Shown: positions 35,868-46,900, numbered from the stretch's first letter. The stretch is 64,000 bases of DNA from Actinomadura sp. J1-007 (GCF_009793335.1 NZ_WING01000003.1:310001-374000); one strand, 5' to 3'. A program made the numbers and translations. Notes: generated by a model from the letters alone, not told the origin.

Positions 35868-37163
35868 CTACGTTCCGGCCGTTCGGCGGAGGTCGGCGGC
35901 CAGGCAGGCGGCGGCGCGCCGGTACTCGGCCGACAGCTCCCGCTCGATCGCGTCCCAACGCGCGGGCTCGACGCGTACCGCCGGCTCCTCGAACGGCAGG
36001 CAGGCGACGAACGCGTGCCGCAGGTGGGTCGGCGGGTGGGAGTCGTCCACGCGGGCCCGTTGCCGTTCGGCGATGCGCCGCCTGCGCTCGCGCTCGCCGA
36101 CCGGCAGCGCCGCGACCGCGTCGCGGAGGTGCTCCCACAGGTCGCCGCGTTCGCGGGAGAAGGCGTGCCGCCGGGCCGCCGTCTCGCAGGTGTCGCCGGC
36201 GACCACGAGCGCGTCGAGCATCCGGGCGGTCTCGGCGGCGGACGCGACCCGCGCCGCGCGCTCGTCGGCGAGGTACTCGGCCCGCTGCGCGGCGCGCAGC
36301 GTCAGCAGCAGCAGCGCCCGGCGCAGGACGCCGAACACGCCGCGTCCCGCCGAGCGGGCCGCGGCGGCGACGCCGGAGGCGAGCAGCGTGACCGCCCGTA
36401 CGAGCGAGCCGGCCGGGCCCGCGGGCCCGCGCCGGTCCCGGTCCCTGGGACGGCAGGCGTGGTGCAGGCGGGCGAGCGTGTCCAGCGCCGTGCAGGTGGC
36501 CACCGTGTGGCGGGGGTCGCCGTTCGCGCCGTGGCCGAGCTCGTGGGCGAGCAGCGCGACCCGCTGCGGGCCCGGCAGGACGCTCCACAGCCGCAGGCCG
36601 ATCACGAGGACCGGCGTGCGGCGCGCCCCGACGACCGCGTACCCGGCGTGGAAACCGGTGGAGAAGACGACGTGGCGGACGGGCGGCGCGCCGGCCTCCC
36701 GCGCGATCCGTTCCAGCAGGCCCAGCAGTTCGGGGGCGTCGTCCGCCGTCAGCGCGCCCGCCGGGACGCGTCCCAGCCGGGGCCGCAGCGGGACCAGGCT
36801 CAGCAGCAGGAGCGCCGCGAAGACCGCCGTGACCGCGTTGGGGACGAACGCGACCAGCACGATCCCGCCGACCGCCGGAACCACCGACAGGACGTGCACG
36901 CCGACGGCGAACGCGCAGGCGGCGGTTCGGGCGAGGTCGCGGCCGGCCGGGCGCGAGGCCGGCTCCGCGCCGGAGGCGGCGACCTCCTCGTACATCCGGG
37001 TGACGGTGCGGGCCGCCGCGCGGTCGGAGCGCCCGGCGGGCGGCGGGGCCTCGGCGGGGCCGCCCAAACCCCATTCGCACCGGGTGCACCAGGTCACGAA
37101 GCCGGGGTCGTCCTCGACGGATCCGCCGCAGTCGGGGCAGCTCTGCCGAACGGTCGCTTTCAC
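35868..37163 (-). CDS. M48-family zinc metalloprotease with N-terminal zinc ribbon
   Basis: 431 residues. A zinc ribbon begins the protein (CPDCGG ... CTRCEWG), followed by a linker, two or three membrane helices (about residues 75-130) and the M48 catalytic motif LLAHELGHGANGD, with the third ligand in RAEYLADERAA. The layout resembles HtpX-type membrane proteases involved in protein quality control, but the zinc ribbon is an addition. GTG 37163 was chosen because GGGAGGG lies 5-6 nt upstream; ATG 37184 would precede that site. It ends convergently with the cupin gene. Confidence 0.87.
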   Translation of the reverse strand: MKATVRQSCPDCGGSVEDDPGFVTWCTRCEWGLGGPAEAPPPAGRSDRAAARTVTRMYEEVAASGAEPASRPAGRDLARTAACAFAVGVHVLSVVPAVGGIVLVAFVPNAVTAVFAALLLLSLVPLRPRLGRVPAGALTADDAPELLGLLERIAREAGAPPVRHVVFSTGFHAGYAVVGARRTPVLVIGLRLWSVLPGPQRVALLAHELGHGANGDPRHTVATCTALDTLARLHHACRPRDRDRRGPAGPAGSLVRAVTLLASGVAAAARSAGRGVFGVLRRALLLLTLRAAQRAEYLADERAARVASAAETARMLDALVVAGDTCETAARRHAFSRERGDLWEHLRDAVAALPVGERERRRRIAERQRARVDDSHPPTHLRHAFVACLPFEEPAVRVEPARWDAIERELSAEYRRAAACLAADLRRTAGT

Positions 37164-37232
37164 CGCGTCCCTCCCTAGGCCCATGGGCGAGAGCCGTCAT
37201 CCCGTACAGGACGCGCGGGAGGGGCGTGAGGG

Positions 37233-38297
37233 TTACGAGGCGACGACGGAAACGTGCGGGGCGAGGAGATCCAGCGCCCTGTCGACGTCCTCCTCGGTCG
37301 TCGTCAGATGGAACGCGCAACGCAGGCGGCCGGCGCGGACCGCGGCGACGACGCCGCCCGCCCGCAGCCGTTCGGCGGTCCCGTCCGGGACGGGGACCGA
37401 CACGATCGCCGAGTCCCCCGTGGGCAGGCCGAGCCCGGCCTGGAACCGGCGGGCGAGCGCGACGTTGTGGGCGTGGACGGCGGGCACGCCGACGCGTTCG
37501 AGCAGGTCCAGCGCGGGCGCGTGCCCGGCCCACGCCTGCCAGGCGGGCGACAGGTCCAGGCGGCGGGCGTCGGACGCCAGCCGCAGCGGGGCTCCGTAGA
37601 TCGAGTCCCAGACGTCGGCGCCGGCGTACCAGCCGGCGCCGATCGCGGGCAGCCCGGCCAGGGCCTCGTCGGTACCGGCGAGGAAGCAGGTGCCGCGCGG
37701 CCCCAGCAGCCACTTGTAGCCGCCCGCGACGATGAGGTCGACGCGGTCGGCGGGCAGCGGCAGCCAGCCCGCCGCCTGCGTCGCGTCCAGCAGCAGCCGC
37801 GCGCGCTGGGCGCGGGACGCCTCGATCAGGTCGTCCATCGGGGCGATCCGCCCGTCGGCCGACTGGACGGCCGACACCGCGACCAGGTCCACGTCGTCCC
37901 GGACGGCGCCCGCGATCCGTTCCAGCGGGACGGACCGCACCTCCAGCCCGGGCCTCGCGAGGAACGGGAACAGCAGCGAGGTGAAGTCGCCGTCGGCGGT
38001 GAGGACGGTGGCCCCCTCGGGCAGCGACGCGGCCACCAGCCCGACGAAGTACGACACCTGCGCGCCGACCGCGACCCGTTCGGCGGGCAGGCCGAGCAGG
38101 CGGGCGAACGCGGCGCGGGAACGGGCGACCGCCTCGTCCATCGCGCCGATGGCGAGCAGGCCGGAGGCCCGGTCGCGTTCGGCCGCGAGCATCGCCTCGT
38201 GCGCCGCCCGCGGCGGCAGCCCGTAGGACGCGGTGTTGAGGTAGGCGACGTCGTGGGCGAACTCGCGCCGCGCCTCCTCGATCGGAAGACTGCTCAT
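37233..38297 (-). CDS. PLP-dependent class V aminotransferase family protein
   Basis: 354 residues. The start has [13 protein letters not shown], typical of the cysteine desulfurase/isopenicillin-epimerase-like group. The PLP-lysine lies in [17 protein letters not shown], and the upstream Asp in [11 protein letters not shown] pairs with the pyridine nitrogen. The active-site Cys of cysteine desulfurases is not evident, so aminotransferase, kynureninase-like or epimerase activity is possible. The gene is divergent from a LysR regulator 84 bp away, its probable activator. Substrate unknown. Confidence 0.88.
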   Translation of the reverse strand: MSSLPIEEARREFAHDVAYLNTASYGLPPRAAHEAMLAAERDRASGLLAIGAMDEAVARSRAAFARLLGLPAERVAVGAQVSYFVGLVAASLPEGATVLTADGDFTSLLFPFLARPGLEVRSVPLERIAGAVRDDVDLVAVSAVQSADGRIAPMDDLIEASRAQRARLLLDATQAAGWLPLPADRVDLIVAGGYKWLLGPRGTCFLAGTDEALAGLPAIGAGWYAGADVWDSIYGAPLRLASDARRLDLSPAWQAWAGHAPALDLLERVGVPAVHAHNVALARRFQAGLGLPTGDSAIVSVPVPDGTAERLRAGGVVAAVRAGRLRCAFHLTTTEEDVDRALDLLAPHVSVVAS

Positions 38298-38369
38298 GGT
38301 CCGATGGTCGGCCACCCACCGCCCATAGCACAAAGTACAGATGTCTTCAGAACCCATAAATTCCGTTGA

Positions 38370-38375
38370 TACCTT
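38370..38375 (+). promoter_or_regulatory. Candidate leaderless -10 box for the LysR gene
   Basis: TACCTT lies 6 nt before ATG 38382, with no ribosome site. The 84-bp divergent gap (38298-38381) is AT-richer than its surroundings and would contain the LysR binding site for the aminotransferase gene. Confidence 0.45.
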
Positions 38376-38381
38376 GTGGGG

Positions 38382-39299
38382 ATGCTGGATCTGCAACGGG
38401 GACGCGTCCTGCGGGAGGTCGCGCGGCTCGGGTCGATGACGGCCGCCGCGAAGGCCCTCGCCTACACCCAGCCCGCCGTGTCCCACCACATCGCGCGGCT
38501 GGAGGCCGAGGCGGGCACGCCGCTGGTGATCAGGCACGGGCGGGGCGTGCGGCTGACCGAGGCGGGCCGGATCCTGGTGGAGCACGTCGAGGACGTCCTC
38601 GCGCGGATGGCCGACGCCGAGGAGCGCATCGCCGCCGTGGCCGGGCTGCGCGCCGGACGGGTCCGGATCGCGATGTTCCCGACGGCGACGGCCGCGCTGC
38701 TGCCCGACGCGCTGGCCGCCCTGCGCGACCGCGCCCCGGACGTGAGCGTGACGCTGGTCGAGGCCGAGCCGCCGCGCGCGGTCGCGGCGCTGCGGGCGGG
38801 CGAGGCCGACCTCGCCGTGGTGTTCGCCCATCCCGGCGTCCCGTCCGACGCCGACTCCCGCTTCCGGGAGATCCCGCTGGGCGTGGACCCGATCCGGCTC
38901 GGCGTACCCGAGGACCATCCCCTGGCGGGCGCGGAGAAGGCGGCGCTGGCCGACCTGGCGGACGAGACGTGGGCGTCGGGCTGCGAGCGCTGCCGCGACC
39001 ACCTGGTGTGGGCGTGCGCGCGGGCCGGGTTCGAGCCGCGCGTCGCGTTCGCGACCGACGACCACATCGCGGTGCAGCGGCTCGTCGCGCGCGGCGTCGC
39101 GGTCACGGCGCTGCCGGGCCTGGCGTTCGCCCTGCACCGTGAGCCGGGCGTCGCGCTGCCGCCCGCGCCCGAGCTGGAGGAACGGCGCGTCGCGGCGCTC
39201 GTCCCGGCGGGTCCGCGCCCGCCCGCCGTCTCCGCCCTGCTGGACGAGCTGGTCGCGGTGGCCCGCGCTTACGATCGATCCCCCGCTTATGATCACTAG
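38382..39299 (+). CDS. LysR-family transcriptional regulator
   Basis: 305 residues. The N-terminal winged helix reads [32 protein letters not shown], the standard LysR sequence. The C-terminal periplasmic-binding-protein-like domain contains [12 protein letters not shown], two close cysteines that could be redox sensitive, although this is speculation. ATG 38382 was chosen over GTG 38376. It is divergent from the class V aminotransferase gene, which it probably controls. The alpha/beta hydrolase gene starts 38 bp after its stop and may be co-transcribed. Confidence 0.92.
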   Translation: MLDLQRGRVLREVARLGSMTAAAKALAYTQPAVSHHIARLEAEAGTPLVIRHGRGVRLTEAGRILVEHVEDVLARMADAEERIAAVAGLRAGRVRIAMFPTATAALLPDALAALRDRAPDVSVTLVEAEPPRAVAALRAGEADLAVVFAHPGVPSDADSRFREIPLGVDPIRLGVPEDHPLAGAEKAALADLADETWASGCERCRDHLVWACARAGFEPRVAFATDDHIAVQRLVARGVAVTALPGLAFALHREPGVALPPAPELEERRVAALVPAGPRPPAVSALLDELVAVARAYDRSPAYDH

Positions 39300-39337
39300 G
39301 GTCCCCCGCCTCCGGCCGAGCAGGAAGGACCCCGTCC

Positions 39338-40117
39338 ATGCCCTCGATCGCCGCCGGCGACGCCACCGTCCACTACGAGGCCGACGGGAGCGGCACGGGC
39401 CTGGTGCTCGTGCACGGCACCCAGGGCAGCGGCGCGACCAATTGGGGGCACCTGGTCGAACGGTTCGCGGGCGACCGCACGGTGATCCGGCCCGACTACA
39501 GCGGCAGCGGCCGGACCGCCGACCCGGGCGGGCCGCTGACCGTCGAGACGCTCGCCGGGCAGGTGGCCGCCGCGGCCCGCGACGCCGTCGAGGGCCCGGT
39601 GGACGTCGTCGGGTTCTCGCTCGGCGCGGTCGTCGCCGCGGCCGCCGCGGCGCTGCACCCCGGCCTCGTGCGGCGGCTGGTGCTGGTCGCGGGCTGGCCG
39701 CACACCGGCGACGCCCGCCAGCGCCTGATGTTCGAGCTGTGGAGCGACCTGGCGCGCGCCGACTTCGGGCTGTTCAACCGGATGGCGATGCTGACCGGGT
39801 TCAGCCCCGGCTTCCTGGAGGCGCTCGGCGGCCGGGCCATCGACGCGGCCCTCGCCGTCTCCGCGCCCGAGCCGGGCATGGACCGGCAGATCGACCTGGA
39901 CCTGCGCGTCGACATCCGCGGCCTGCTGCCCGCGATCACCGCGCCGACGCTGGTCGTCGGCCTCGCCCAGGACCAGATCGTGCCGCCGTCGGGCCCGGTC
40001 GCGCTGCACGAGGGCATCGCCGGCAGCCGCTACGTCGAGATCGACAGCGGCCACCTGGTGCTGCACGAGCGGCCGGACGAGCTGGTCGAGACCGTCCGCG
40101 CCTTCGTCCTCGACTGA
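39338..40117 (+). CDS. Alpha/beta-hydrolase
   Basis: 259 residues. Oxyanion-region [13 protein letters not shown], nucleophile elbow GFSLGA, acid Asp in [10 protein letters not shown], and His in SGHLVLHE make a complete triad. GCAGGAAGG precedes the ATG. It follows the LysR gene on the same strand. Family members include esterases, haloperoxidase-like enzymes and lactonases; the native ester or thioester substrate is not predictable. It ends 24 bp from the convergent PhoX gene. Confidence 0.9.
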   Translation: MPSIAAGDATVHYEADGSGTGLVLVHGTQGSGATNWGHLVERFAGDRTVIRPDYSGSGRTADPGGPLTVETLAGQVAAAARDAVEGPVDVVGFSLGAVVAAAAAALHPGLVRRLVLVAGWPHTGDARQRLMFELWSDLARADFGLFNRMAMLTGFSPGFLEALGGRAIDAALAVSAPEPGMDRQIDLDLRVDIRGLLPAITAPTLVVGLAQDQIVPPSGPVALHEGIAGSRYVEIDSGHLVLHERPDELVETVRAFVLD

Positions 40118-40141
40118 CGCGGCGCTCCCCCGCGGCCCGCC

Positions 40142-41570
40142 TCAGGTGCGGTGCCAGGGCCGGTGACCGCGAACGTCGTGCCGGGCTCGTACACGTTGAC
40201 GAACATCGTGCGGCCGTCCGGCGCGAACGTCACGCCCGCGAACTCGCCCCACTCCGGGTCGGAACCGGTGCCGATGTTCTGCCGGTTGCGCGCCATCGGG
40301 TAGACCTCGCGCCGCCGCGTCACGCCGAACACGTGCTGCGCGCCCGCGCCGTCCTCGCACACCATCAGCCCGCCGCGCGGGCGAGGCAGATGTTGTCGGG
40401 CGACTCGCCCGGCTTGCCCACGTCGGTGGACGGGCCGAACACGATGACGAGGGCGAGCCGGCGGGCGCGCGGCTCGTACGACCAGACCTGCCCGAAGTGG
40501 TCGGCCCGCGAGCCCTCCTTGGTACGGGCGTAGCTGGAGACGAAGTACACGCGGTCGCCGCCCCAGTAGCAGCCCTCCAGCTTCTGCGCGTGCGTGATGC
40601 CGCGCGCGCCGAAGTCCTGGAACCGGATCGGCGTACGGCGCGCCAGGGGGTCGGGGACCTTCGCCCACTCGACGCGTTCGAACACCGTGCCCGGCTCCCG
40701 CACGGCCGACAGGTCCGGGACGTCCGGGACGCGCAGCGCCTCCAGCCGTCCGCCCGCGCGCAGGCTCCCGGCCCCGCCCATCGGCCGCTTCGGCAGGAAC
40801 CGGTAGAACAGCCCGAACGGCTTGTCGAACGCGTCCTCGGTCTCGTACACCGTGCCGTCGCGCGGGTCGACCGCGATCGCCTCGTGCTGGAAGCGGCCCA
40901 TCGCGGTGAGCGGCTCGGGGACGGTCCGGTCCCGCCGGTACGGGTCGACCTCGAAGATGAAGCCGTGGTCCTTGGTGTAGCCGTTCGTGCCGGCCAGGTC
41001 CTCGGTCTCCTCGCAGGTCAGCCATGTCCGCCACGGGGTCGGGCCGCCCGCGCAGTTGACGGCCGTCCCGGCGATCGCGACGCGTTCGGAGCGCAGCCGC
41101 CCGCCGGAGACCTCCAGCGCCGTGCACCCGCCGAGGCCCTCGGGGTCGTACGTCACGTCCTGGATCGCGGGCACGCGGTGTTCGGCGTCGCGCCGGTTCT
41201 CGTGGTTGCGGACCAGGTGGACCGAGCCGTGCCGGCCTGGGAACGCGGCCATGCCGTCGCAGTGGCTCGGGACGGGGCCCTCGCCCGAGCGCAGCGGCTC
41301 GCCCTCGCGCGACAGCACGGTGTAGCGGAACCCGTGCGGAAGGTCGAGGATCCCGGCCGGGTCCTCGACGAGCGGCCCGTACCCGGCCCGCCCGGCGCCG
41401 GCCGCCGCGCCCGCGTCGCCGAGCCCGGCGGGCCCGTCGGCCCGGGCCACGGCGCCGTCGCCCGCGAACAGCTCGTCGACCGCGCCGGAGAACGCGATGC
41501 CCGCGCCCACCGCGCCGGTGCCGGCGAGGATCTGACGTCGTGTGACAGACCTGGCTGACCTGGTGGACAT
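40142..41570 (-). CDS. Tat-exported PhoX/DUF839-family phosphatase-like protein
   Basis: 476 residues after restoring one base each near 40378 and 40163. A twin-arginine signal (SVTRRQILAGTGAVGAGIAF) opens the protein. Downstream features are typical of DUF839/PhoX: LVRNHENR, GGPTPWRTWLTCEET, the Glu-rich EDAFDKPFGLFYRF, AQKLEGCYWGGDRVYF, and at the end GVTFAPDGRTMFVNVYEPGTTFAVTGP followed by W-H-R-T stop. PhoX enzymes are Ca/Fe alkaline phosphatases. The ATG follows GGGAGAGGG. Activity is likely but the substrate is not certain. Confidence 0.88.
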
Positions 41571-41689
41571 GGCCCTCTCCCGTCGCCGTCCGTTCCGATC
41601 ACTGATCCGTGTGTAACACACGTCACAGAGGTTGGGAACATGCCGGGCGGAGCACGCCATTGCGGACGGACGGACGGCCGGCCGTACGG

Positions 41690-42676
41690 TCAGGTGGCCT
41701 GGTCCCCGCCTTCCGGCGGCCCGGCGGCGCGGACGAGCTTGCGGGCGAGGTCGCGCAGGACGTCGCGCAGCTCGGGCGGTTCGCGGACCTCGAACTCCAG
41801 GTCCAGGAACGCGATCCGCATCGCCAGCCATTCGAGGGAGTCGGCCACGGTGCGCAGCGTGCAGGTGTGCTCGTCGATCGGCTCGACCTCGGTCCCGGTC
41901 ACCCGGAACCGGTCGGTCAGCCGTTCGGCGGAGGCGTGCACCGTCAGCACTGCCTGGAGCTGCGGGCGCGCGGCGCCGAGCGAGCGCGTCACGTAGGCGG
42001 CGGCGTTCTCGGCGGGCAGCTCGCGGACCGCGAACCGCACACCGGTCAGCCGCGGCGCGTCCATCCGGTCGACGCGGAACGTGCGCCAGTCCTCGCGGTC
42101 GGCGTCCCAGGCGACCAGGTACCAGCGGCGCCCGGCCGAGACGAGGCCGTACGGCTCGATCAGGCGGCCGGTCTCGGTGTCGTCCTTGGCGCGGTAGGAG
42201 AAGCGCAGCCGCTCGCGGTCGCGGACGGCCGAGGCGAGGACGGTCAGGGTCTCGGGGTCCACGGTCGGCCCGGCGGCCGGCGCGCTCAACGGCATGGTGG
42301 CGGTGTGCAGGGCGTTCACGCGGCGGCGGAGCCGGTCGGGGAGCACCTGTTCGAGCTTGGCGAGGGCGCGCACGGAGGTCTCCTCGATGCCCTCGACCGC
42401 TCCCCCGGCCGCGCCGCGCAGCCCGATCGCGATCGCGACGGCCTCCTCGTCGTCCAGCAGCAGCGGCGGCATCGCGGTGCCCGCCTCCAGGCTGTAGCCG
42501 CCGACCGAGCCGAGCGTGGCGTGCACGGGGTAGCCGAGGTCGCGCAGCCGCTCGATGTCGCGGCGGACGGTGCGGGCGCTGACCCCGAGCCGTTCGCACA
42601 GCTCGGGGCCGGTCCACTCGCGGCGGGTCTGGAGGATCGACAGGAGCTGGAGCAGCCGGGCTGAGGTGTCGGTCAC
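41690..42676 (-). CDS. YafY/WYL-domain transcriptional regulator
   Basis: 328 residues. The winged HTH reads CERLGVSARTVRRDIERLRDLGYPVHATLGSVGGY, the YafY hallmark. The WYL region is RFSYRAKDD...IEPYGLVSAGRRWYLVAWDADREDWRTFRVDRM. A WCX-like C-terminal domain follows. GTG 42676 has CATACT 6 nt upstream on its strand (42683-42688) and no ribosome site, so probably leaderless. It is divergent from the DrrC-type UvrA paralogue across a nested palindrome. WYL regulators respond to nucleotides, DNA breaks or drugs. Confidence 0.9.
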   Translation of the reverse strand: MTDTSARLLQLLSILQTRREWTGPELCERLGVSARTVRRDIERLRDLGYPVHATLGSVGGYSLEAGTAMPPLLLDDEEAVAIAIGLRGAAGGAVEGIEETSVRALAKLEQVLPDRLRRRVNALHTATMPLSAPAAGPTVDPETLTVLASAVRDRERLRFSYRAKDDTETGRLIEPYGLVSAGRRWYLVAWDADREDWRTFRVDRMDAPRLTGVRFAVRELPAENAAAYVTRSLGAARPQLQAVLTVHASAERLTDRFRVTGTEVEPIDEHTCTLRTVADSLEWLAMRIAFLDLEFEVREPPELRDVLRDLARKLVRAAGPPEGGDQAT

Positions 42677-42694
42677 GCCCCCAGTATGCCCCGC

Positions 42695-42721
42695 CAATGA
42701 GGTCATAACCTGGCCTCATTG
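42695..42721. promoter_or_regulatory. Nested palindromic operator between WYL regulator and UvrA-like gene
   Basis: CAATGAGG (42695-42702) and CCTCATTG (42714-42721) form a perfect 8-bp inverted repeat with an 11-bp spacer. Inside it lies a second one, AGGT-cata-ACCT (42700-42711). The site is 19 bp before the regulator's start and 18 bp before the UvrA-like ATG, so one bound protein could control both promoters. Confidence 0.7.
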
Positions 42722-42738
42722 ATATCTAGCGTGGGCGC

Positions 42739-45074
42739 ATGACCGAGCACGAGGAGAGCATTCTGATCGCCGGCGCCCGGGAGAACAACCTCAAGGACGT
42801 CTCCCTGCGCATCCCGAAGAACCGGATCGTGGTGTTCACCGGGGTGTCCGGCTCCGGCAAGTCGTCGATCGTGTTCGACACGGTGGCGGTCGAGTCGCAG
42901 CGGCAGCTCAACGAGACGTTCACCTGGTTCATCCGCAACCGGCTGCCCAAGTACGAGCGCCCGAGCGCGGACGCGATCGAGAACCTCGCCCCGGCGGTCG
43001 TGGTCGACCAGCGGCCGATCGGCGGCAACTCGCGCTCCACGGTCGGCACGATGACCGACATCTACTCGGTGATGCGGGTGCTGTTCTCGCGGTACGGGAC
43101 GCCGAGCGCGGGCGAGTCGTCCGTCTACTCGTTCAACGACCCGCAGGGCATGTGCACCGAGTGCGACGGGATCGGCCGCGTCGTACGGCTCGACCTGGAC
43201 AAGCTCCTCGACACGTCCAAGTCGCTCAACGAGGGGGCGATACGGTTCCCGCCGTTCGGGGTGGGGACGGGGCAGTGGCAGATCTACGCCCAGTCGGGCC
43301 TGTTCGACCCCGACAAGCCGCTGCGCGACTTCTCCAAGGACGACTGGGATCTGCTGCTGTACGGCAAGGGGTTCCGCGTGCCGCGCCGCAGCCAGAACGG
43401 CTCGACGGGCACCAACACCTACGAGGGCATCGTCGAACGGTTCGACCGGCTCTACATCAAGCGGGACATGAGCGGCCTGACCGAGCGCAACCGGGAGGTC
43501 GCGCGGGGCGTGACCAGCGAGGCGGTATGCCCGGTGTGCGGCGGGGCGAGGCTGAACGGGGCCGCGCTCGCGTCGAGGATCGGCGGGCGCAACATCGCCG
43601 AGCTGTGCCGGATGGAGATCGGCGACCTGATCGGCGTGCTGGAGGAGATCGACGACCCGGTGGCGACGCCGATCGCCGCGTCGGCGGTGACGCGGCTGCG
43701 GCGGCTGGAGGCGATCGGGCTCGGCTACCTCAGCCTGGACCGCGAGACGCGGACGGTGTCGGGCGGCGAGGCGCAGCGGCTCAAGGTCGTCCGGCACCTC
43801 GGCTCCAGCCTGACCGGGATGACCTACATCTTCGACGAGCCGAGCGTCGGCATGCACCCGCGCGACGTGGACCGGCTGAACGCGCTGCTCGTCCAGCTCC
43901 GCGACAAGGGCAACACGGTGCTGGTCGTCGAGCACGACCCGGACGTGATCGCGGTCGCCGACCACGTGATCGACATGGGCCGGGCGCGGGGTCGCGCGGC
44001 GGCGAGGTGGTGTTCGCCGGAACCGTGGCCGGGCTGCGCGCCGCCGACACCCCGACGGGCCGGTGCCTGCGCCGCGCGCCGCGGGTCAAGGAGGCGTTCC
44101 GCGAGCCGCAGGGGTGGCTGACGGTCAAGGACGCCGACGCGCACAACCTCAAGAACGTCACCGCGAGCTTCCCGCTCGGCGTGCTGACCGCCGTCACCGG
44201 CGTCGCGGGGTCGGGCAAGAGCACGCTGGTCATGGGCGAGTTCGCGGCGGCGCACGAGGAGGCGGTGGTGGTGGACCAGTCCGCGATCGGGGCGTCGCGG
44301 CGTTCCAGCCCGGCCACGTTCATCGGGATCATGGACCCGGTCCGGCGGCTGTTCGCGCGGGCGAACGGCGTGGACATGGGGCTGTTCAGCTTCAACTCCA
44401 AGGGCGCGTGCCCCGCGTGCGAGGGCAACGGCGTGATCTTCACCGATCTGGCGTTCATGGACCCGGTGACCACCACGTGCGAGGCGTGCGGCGGCGGCCG
44501 CTACCGGCCCGAGGTGCTCGCGCACACGCTGCGGGGCCGTTCGATCGTGGACGTGCTGGCGATGACCGCCGAGGAGGCGCTGGCGTTCTTCGACGGGTCC
44601 GGCGAGCGCGGCGAGCGGACGATCGCGACGCGGCTGCGCGCCCTGAACGACGTGGGCCTGACCTACCTCGGGCTCGGCCGCCCGGTCAGCTCGCTGTCGG
44701 GCGGCGAGCGGCAGCGCCTCAAGCTGGCGAACGAGCTGCACCGCACCGGGCGGGTGTACGTGCTGGACGAGCCGACGACGGGCCTGCACATGGCCGACGT
44801 GGACGTGCTGCTCGCCCTGCTGGACCGGCTGGTGGACGCGGGCAACAGCGTGATCGTGATCGAGCACGACCTGGACGTGGTGCGGCACGCGGACTGGGTC
44901 GTGGACCTCGGGCCGGACGGCGGCAAGCACGGCGGCGAGATCGTGTTCACCGGCACGCCGGCCGAGCTGCTGGAGGCGTCCGGCTCGATCACCGGCGCGT
45001 TCCTGCGCGCGGACGACGCCCGCGCCGCCGCTCGCCCGGCCGCTCCCGCCGCCGCCACAAACGCGGCGGGCTGA
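42739..45074 (+). CDS. UvrA paralogue, DrrC-type drug resistance / excinuclease-like ABC protein
   Basis: 778 residues after adding one base near 43985. Two ABC modules: Walker A GVSGSGKSS (near residue 36) and GVAGSGKST; signatures VSGGEAQRLK and LSGGERQRLK; Walker B TYIFDEPSVGMHP and VYVLDEPTTGLH. Zinc sites CTECDG...CPVCGG and CPACEG...CEACGG are UvrA-like. At 778 residues it lacks about 170 residues of canonical UvrA and matches the shorter UvrA2/DrrC group linked to resistance to DNA-intercalating drugs. The intergenic operator and the divergent WYL regulator suggest inducible control. TATCTA at 42723 may be the -10 box of a nearly leaderless message. Confidence 0.9.
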
Positions 45075-45128
45075 TCTTGTAGGGCGCGCTCATGGCCGCC
45101 GGGCCGCGCCGGCGCGAGAGTCGTGGCC

Positions 45129-46203
45129 ATGGCTGATCTCCTGGACGAACTGACCCGCAAGGCGCTGCGGCGCGAGCGGCCCACCCGCGAGGAGGCGCTC
45201 GCCGTGCTCGCCGGGGAGGACGAGCTGCTGGAGGTGGTGGCGGCGGGCGCCCGCGTCCGCCGCCGCTTCTTCGGCCGCCGGGTGAAACTCAACACGATCA
45301 TCAACATGAAGAGCGGGCTGTGCCCCGAGGACTGCTCGTACTGCTCGCAGCGGCTCGGCTCGACCGCCGAGATCCTGAAGTACTCGTGGATCACGCCCGA
45401 GGACGCGGCGCGGACGGCGGGCCGGGCGGTCGACGCCGGGGTCAAGCGGGTCTGCCTGGTGGCGAGCGGCCGCGGGCCGGGCGACCGGGACGTCCGCCGC
45501 ATCGAGGACACGATCGCCGCGATCCGCGAGGACGCGGCGGAGAACGGCCGGCCGGAGGCGGAGATCTGCGTGTGCCTCGGGCTGCTCCAGGAGGGGCAGG
45601 CCGAGCGGCTGCGCGAGGCGGGCGCGCACGCCTACAGCCACAACCTCAACACCAGCGAGGAGCGCTACAGCGAGATCTGCACCACCCACACGTTCGCCGA
45701 CCGGGTGGACACGCTCCAGCGCGCCGCCGCGTCCGGCCTGTCGCCCTGCTCCGGCGCCATCTTCGGCATGGGCGAGTCGGACGGCGACATCGTGGACCTG
45801 GCGTTCGCGCTGCGCGAGCTGGACCCCGACTCGGTGCCGGTCAACTTCCTCATCCCGTTCGAGGGACGCCGCTCGGGACCGCTGGGAGCTGACGCCGGAC
45901 CGCTGCCTGCGCATCCTCGCGCTGTTCCGCTTCTGCTTCCCCGACGTGGAGGTACGGCTCGCGGGCGGCCGGGAGATCCACCTGCGCTCGCTCCAGCCGC
46001 TCGCCCTGCATCTGGCCAACTCGGTGTTCCTCGGCGACTACCTGACCAGCGAGGGGCGGCCCGGGGCCGACGACCGGCAGATGATCGCCGACGCGGGGTT
46101 CACGATCGAGGGCGCGGACGAGGCGACGCTGCCGGGCGCCCGCCGCGACCTGGTCGCCATCCGGCGGCGGGGCGCGGGCACCGAGGAGCCCGCCAACACC
46201 TGA
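45129..46203 (+). CDS. bioB: Biotin synthase BioB
   Basis: 358 residues after restoring one base each near 45864 and 45884. The radical SAM cluster is [11 protein letters not shown], preceded by [13 protein letters not shown]; further BioB landmarks are [37 protein letters not shown], and the 2Fe-2S arginine region. It inserts sulfur into dethiobiotin to make biotin. The start is ATG 45129. No other biotin gene is next to it: the UvrA-like gene precedes it by 54 bp and a TetR/MFS pair is convergent. The clean family match through both breaks argues that the breaks are sequence errors. Confidence 0.9.
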
Positions 46204-46251
46204 GCCGCCCGGCCTGCCGCCGCGTCCGCGTGAGGCGCGCGGCCGGGTCGT

Positions 46252-46900
46252 TCAGCCGGTGGCGCCGGTGATGAGGCGCTGGAGCGCGGGCGCGCACAGG
46301 TCGGCGAGCCGTTCGGGCTCGTCCGCGCTCCGGCGCCGTCGCTGTGCAGGCTGAGGGTGACGCCGAGGCCGATGAGCTGCCCGGCGATCAGTTCGGCGCG
46401 CAGCTCCCGGTCGGCGCCGGTGAGCAGCTCCGCGAGCCGTTCGGTGATCTGCTCGCGGAACCGGCTGCGCAGCAGCGAGCGCTCGTCGGTGTTGCCGAGC
46501 GAGAACACCACGCGCAGCAGCGGGTCGGCCTGGTGGACGCGGCGGCTCCGCACGAGCGTCAGCACCAGGTGGCGGCCGAGCTCGTCCGCGGGGGCGGCGA
46601 GCAGCTCGTCGGCCGCCGCGCCGAAGTCGGCGACGATCGCGAAGAGCTGGTCCTTGCTGCCGAAGTGCTTGACGATCAGCGACGCGCTGACCCCGGCGTC
46701 CGCCGCGATCCCGCGCATCGTCACCTCGGCGTAGGGCCGCCGGACGAACGCGCGCCGCGCCGCGCGCAGGATCGCGCCCCGCCCGGTCGCGGCGTCGTCC
46801 CCGCCCTCCGGGTGGGGCCCGGCGGTCGCGCCGCTCGCGGGTCGGACGCTGCGCGGCGGTCCGGCGCCGCGGGTGCGGCGTCCGTGGCGTGCCCGGTCAT
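46252..46900 (-). CDS. TetR-family regulator coupled to an MFS exporter
   Basis: 216 residues if one base is restored near 46815 and one near 46337. The joined sequence is [10 protein letters not shown]..., then [19 protein letters not shown], then the [30 protein letters not shown], and an end [10 protein letters not shown]. The HTH-proximal ATG at 46724 alone would lack the first helix, so the upstream frame is preferred. Its ATG overlaps the MFS stop by four bases, an operon in which the regulator follows its probable target. The C-terminal domain resembles the drug-exporter-regulating group. Confidence 0.8.
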
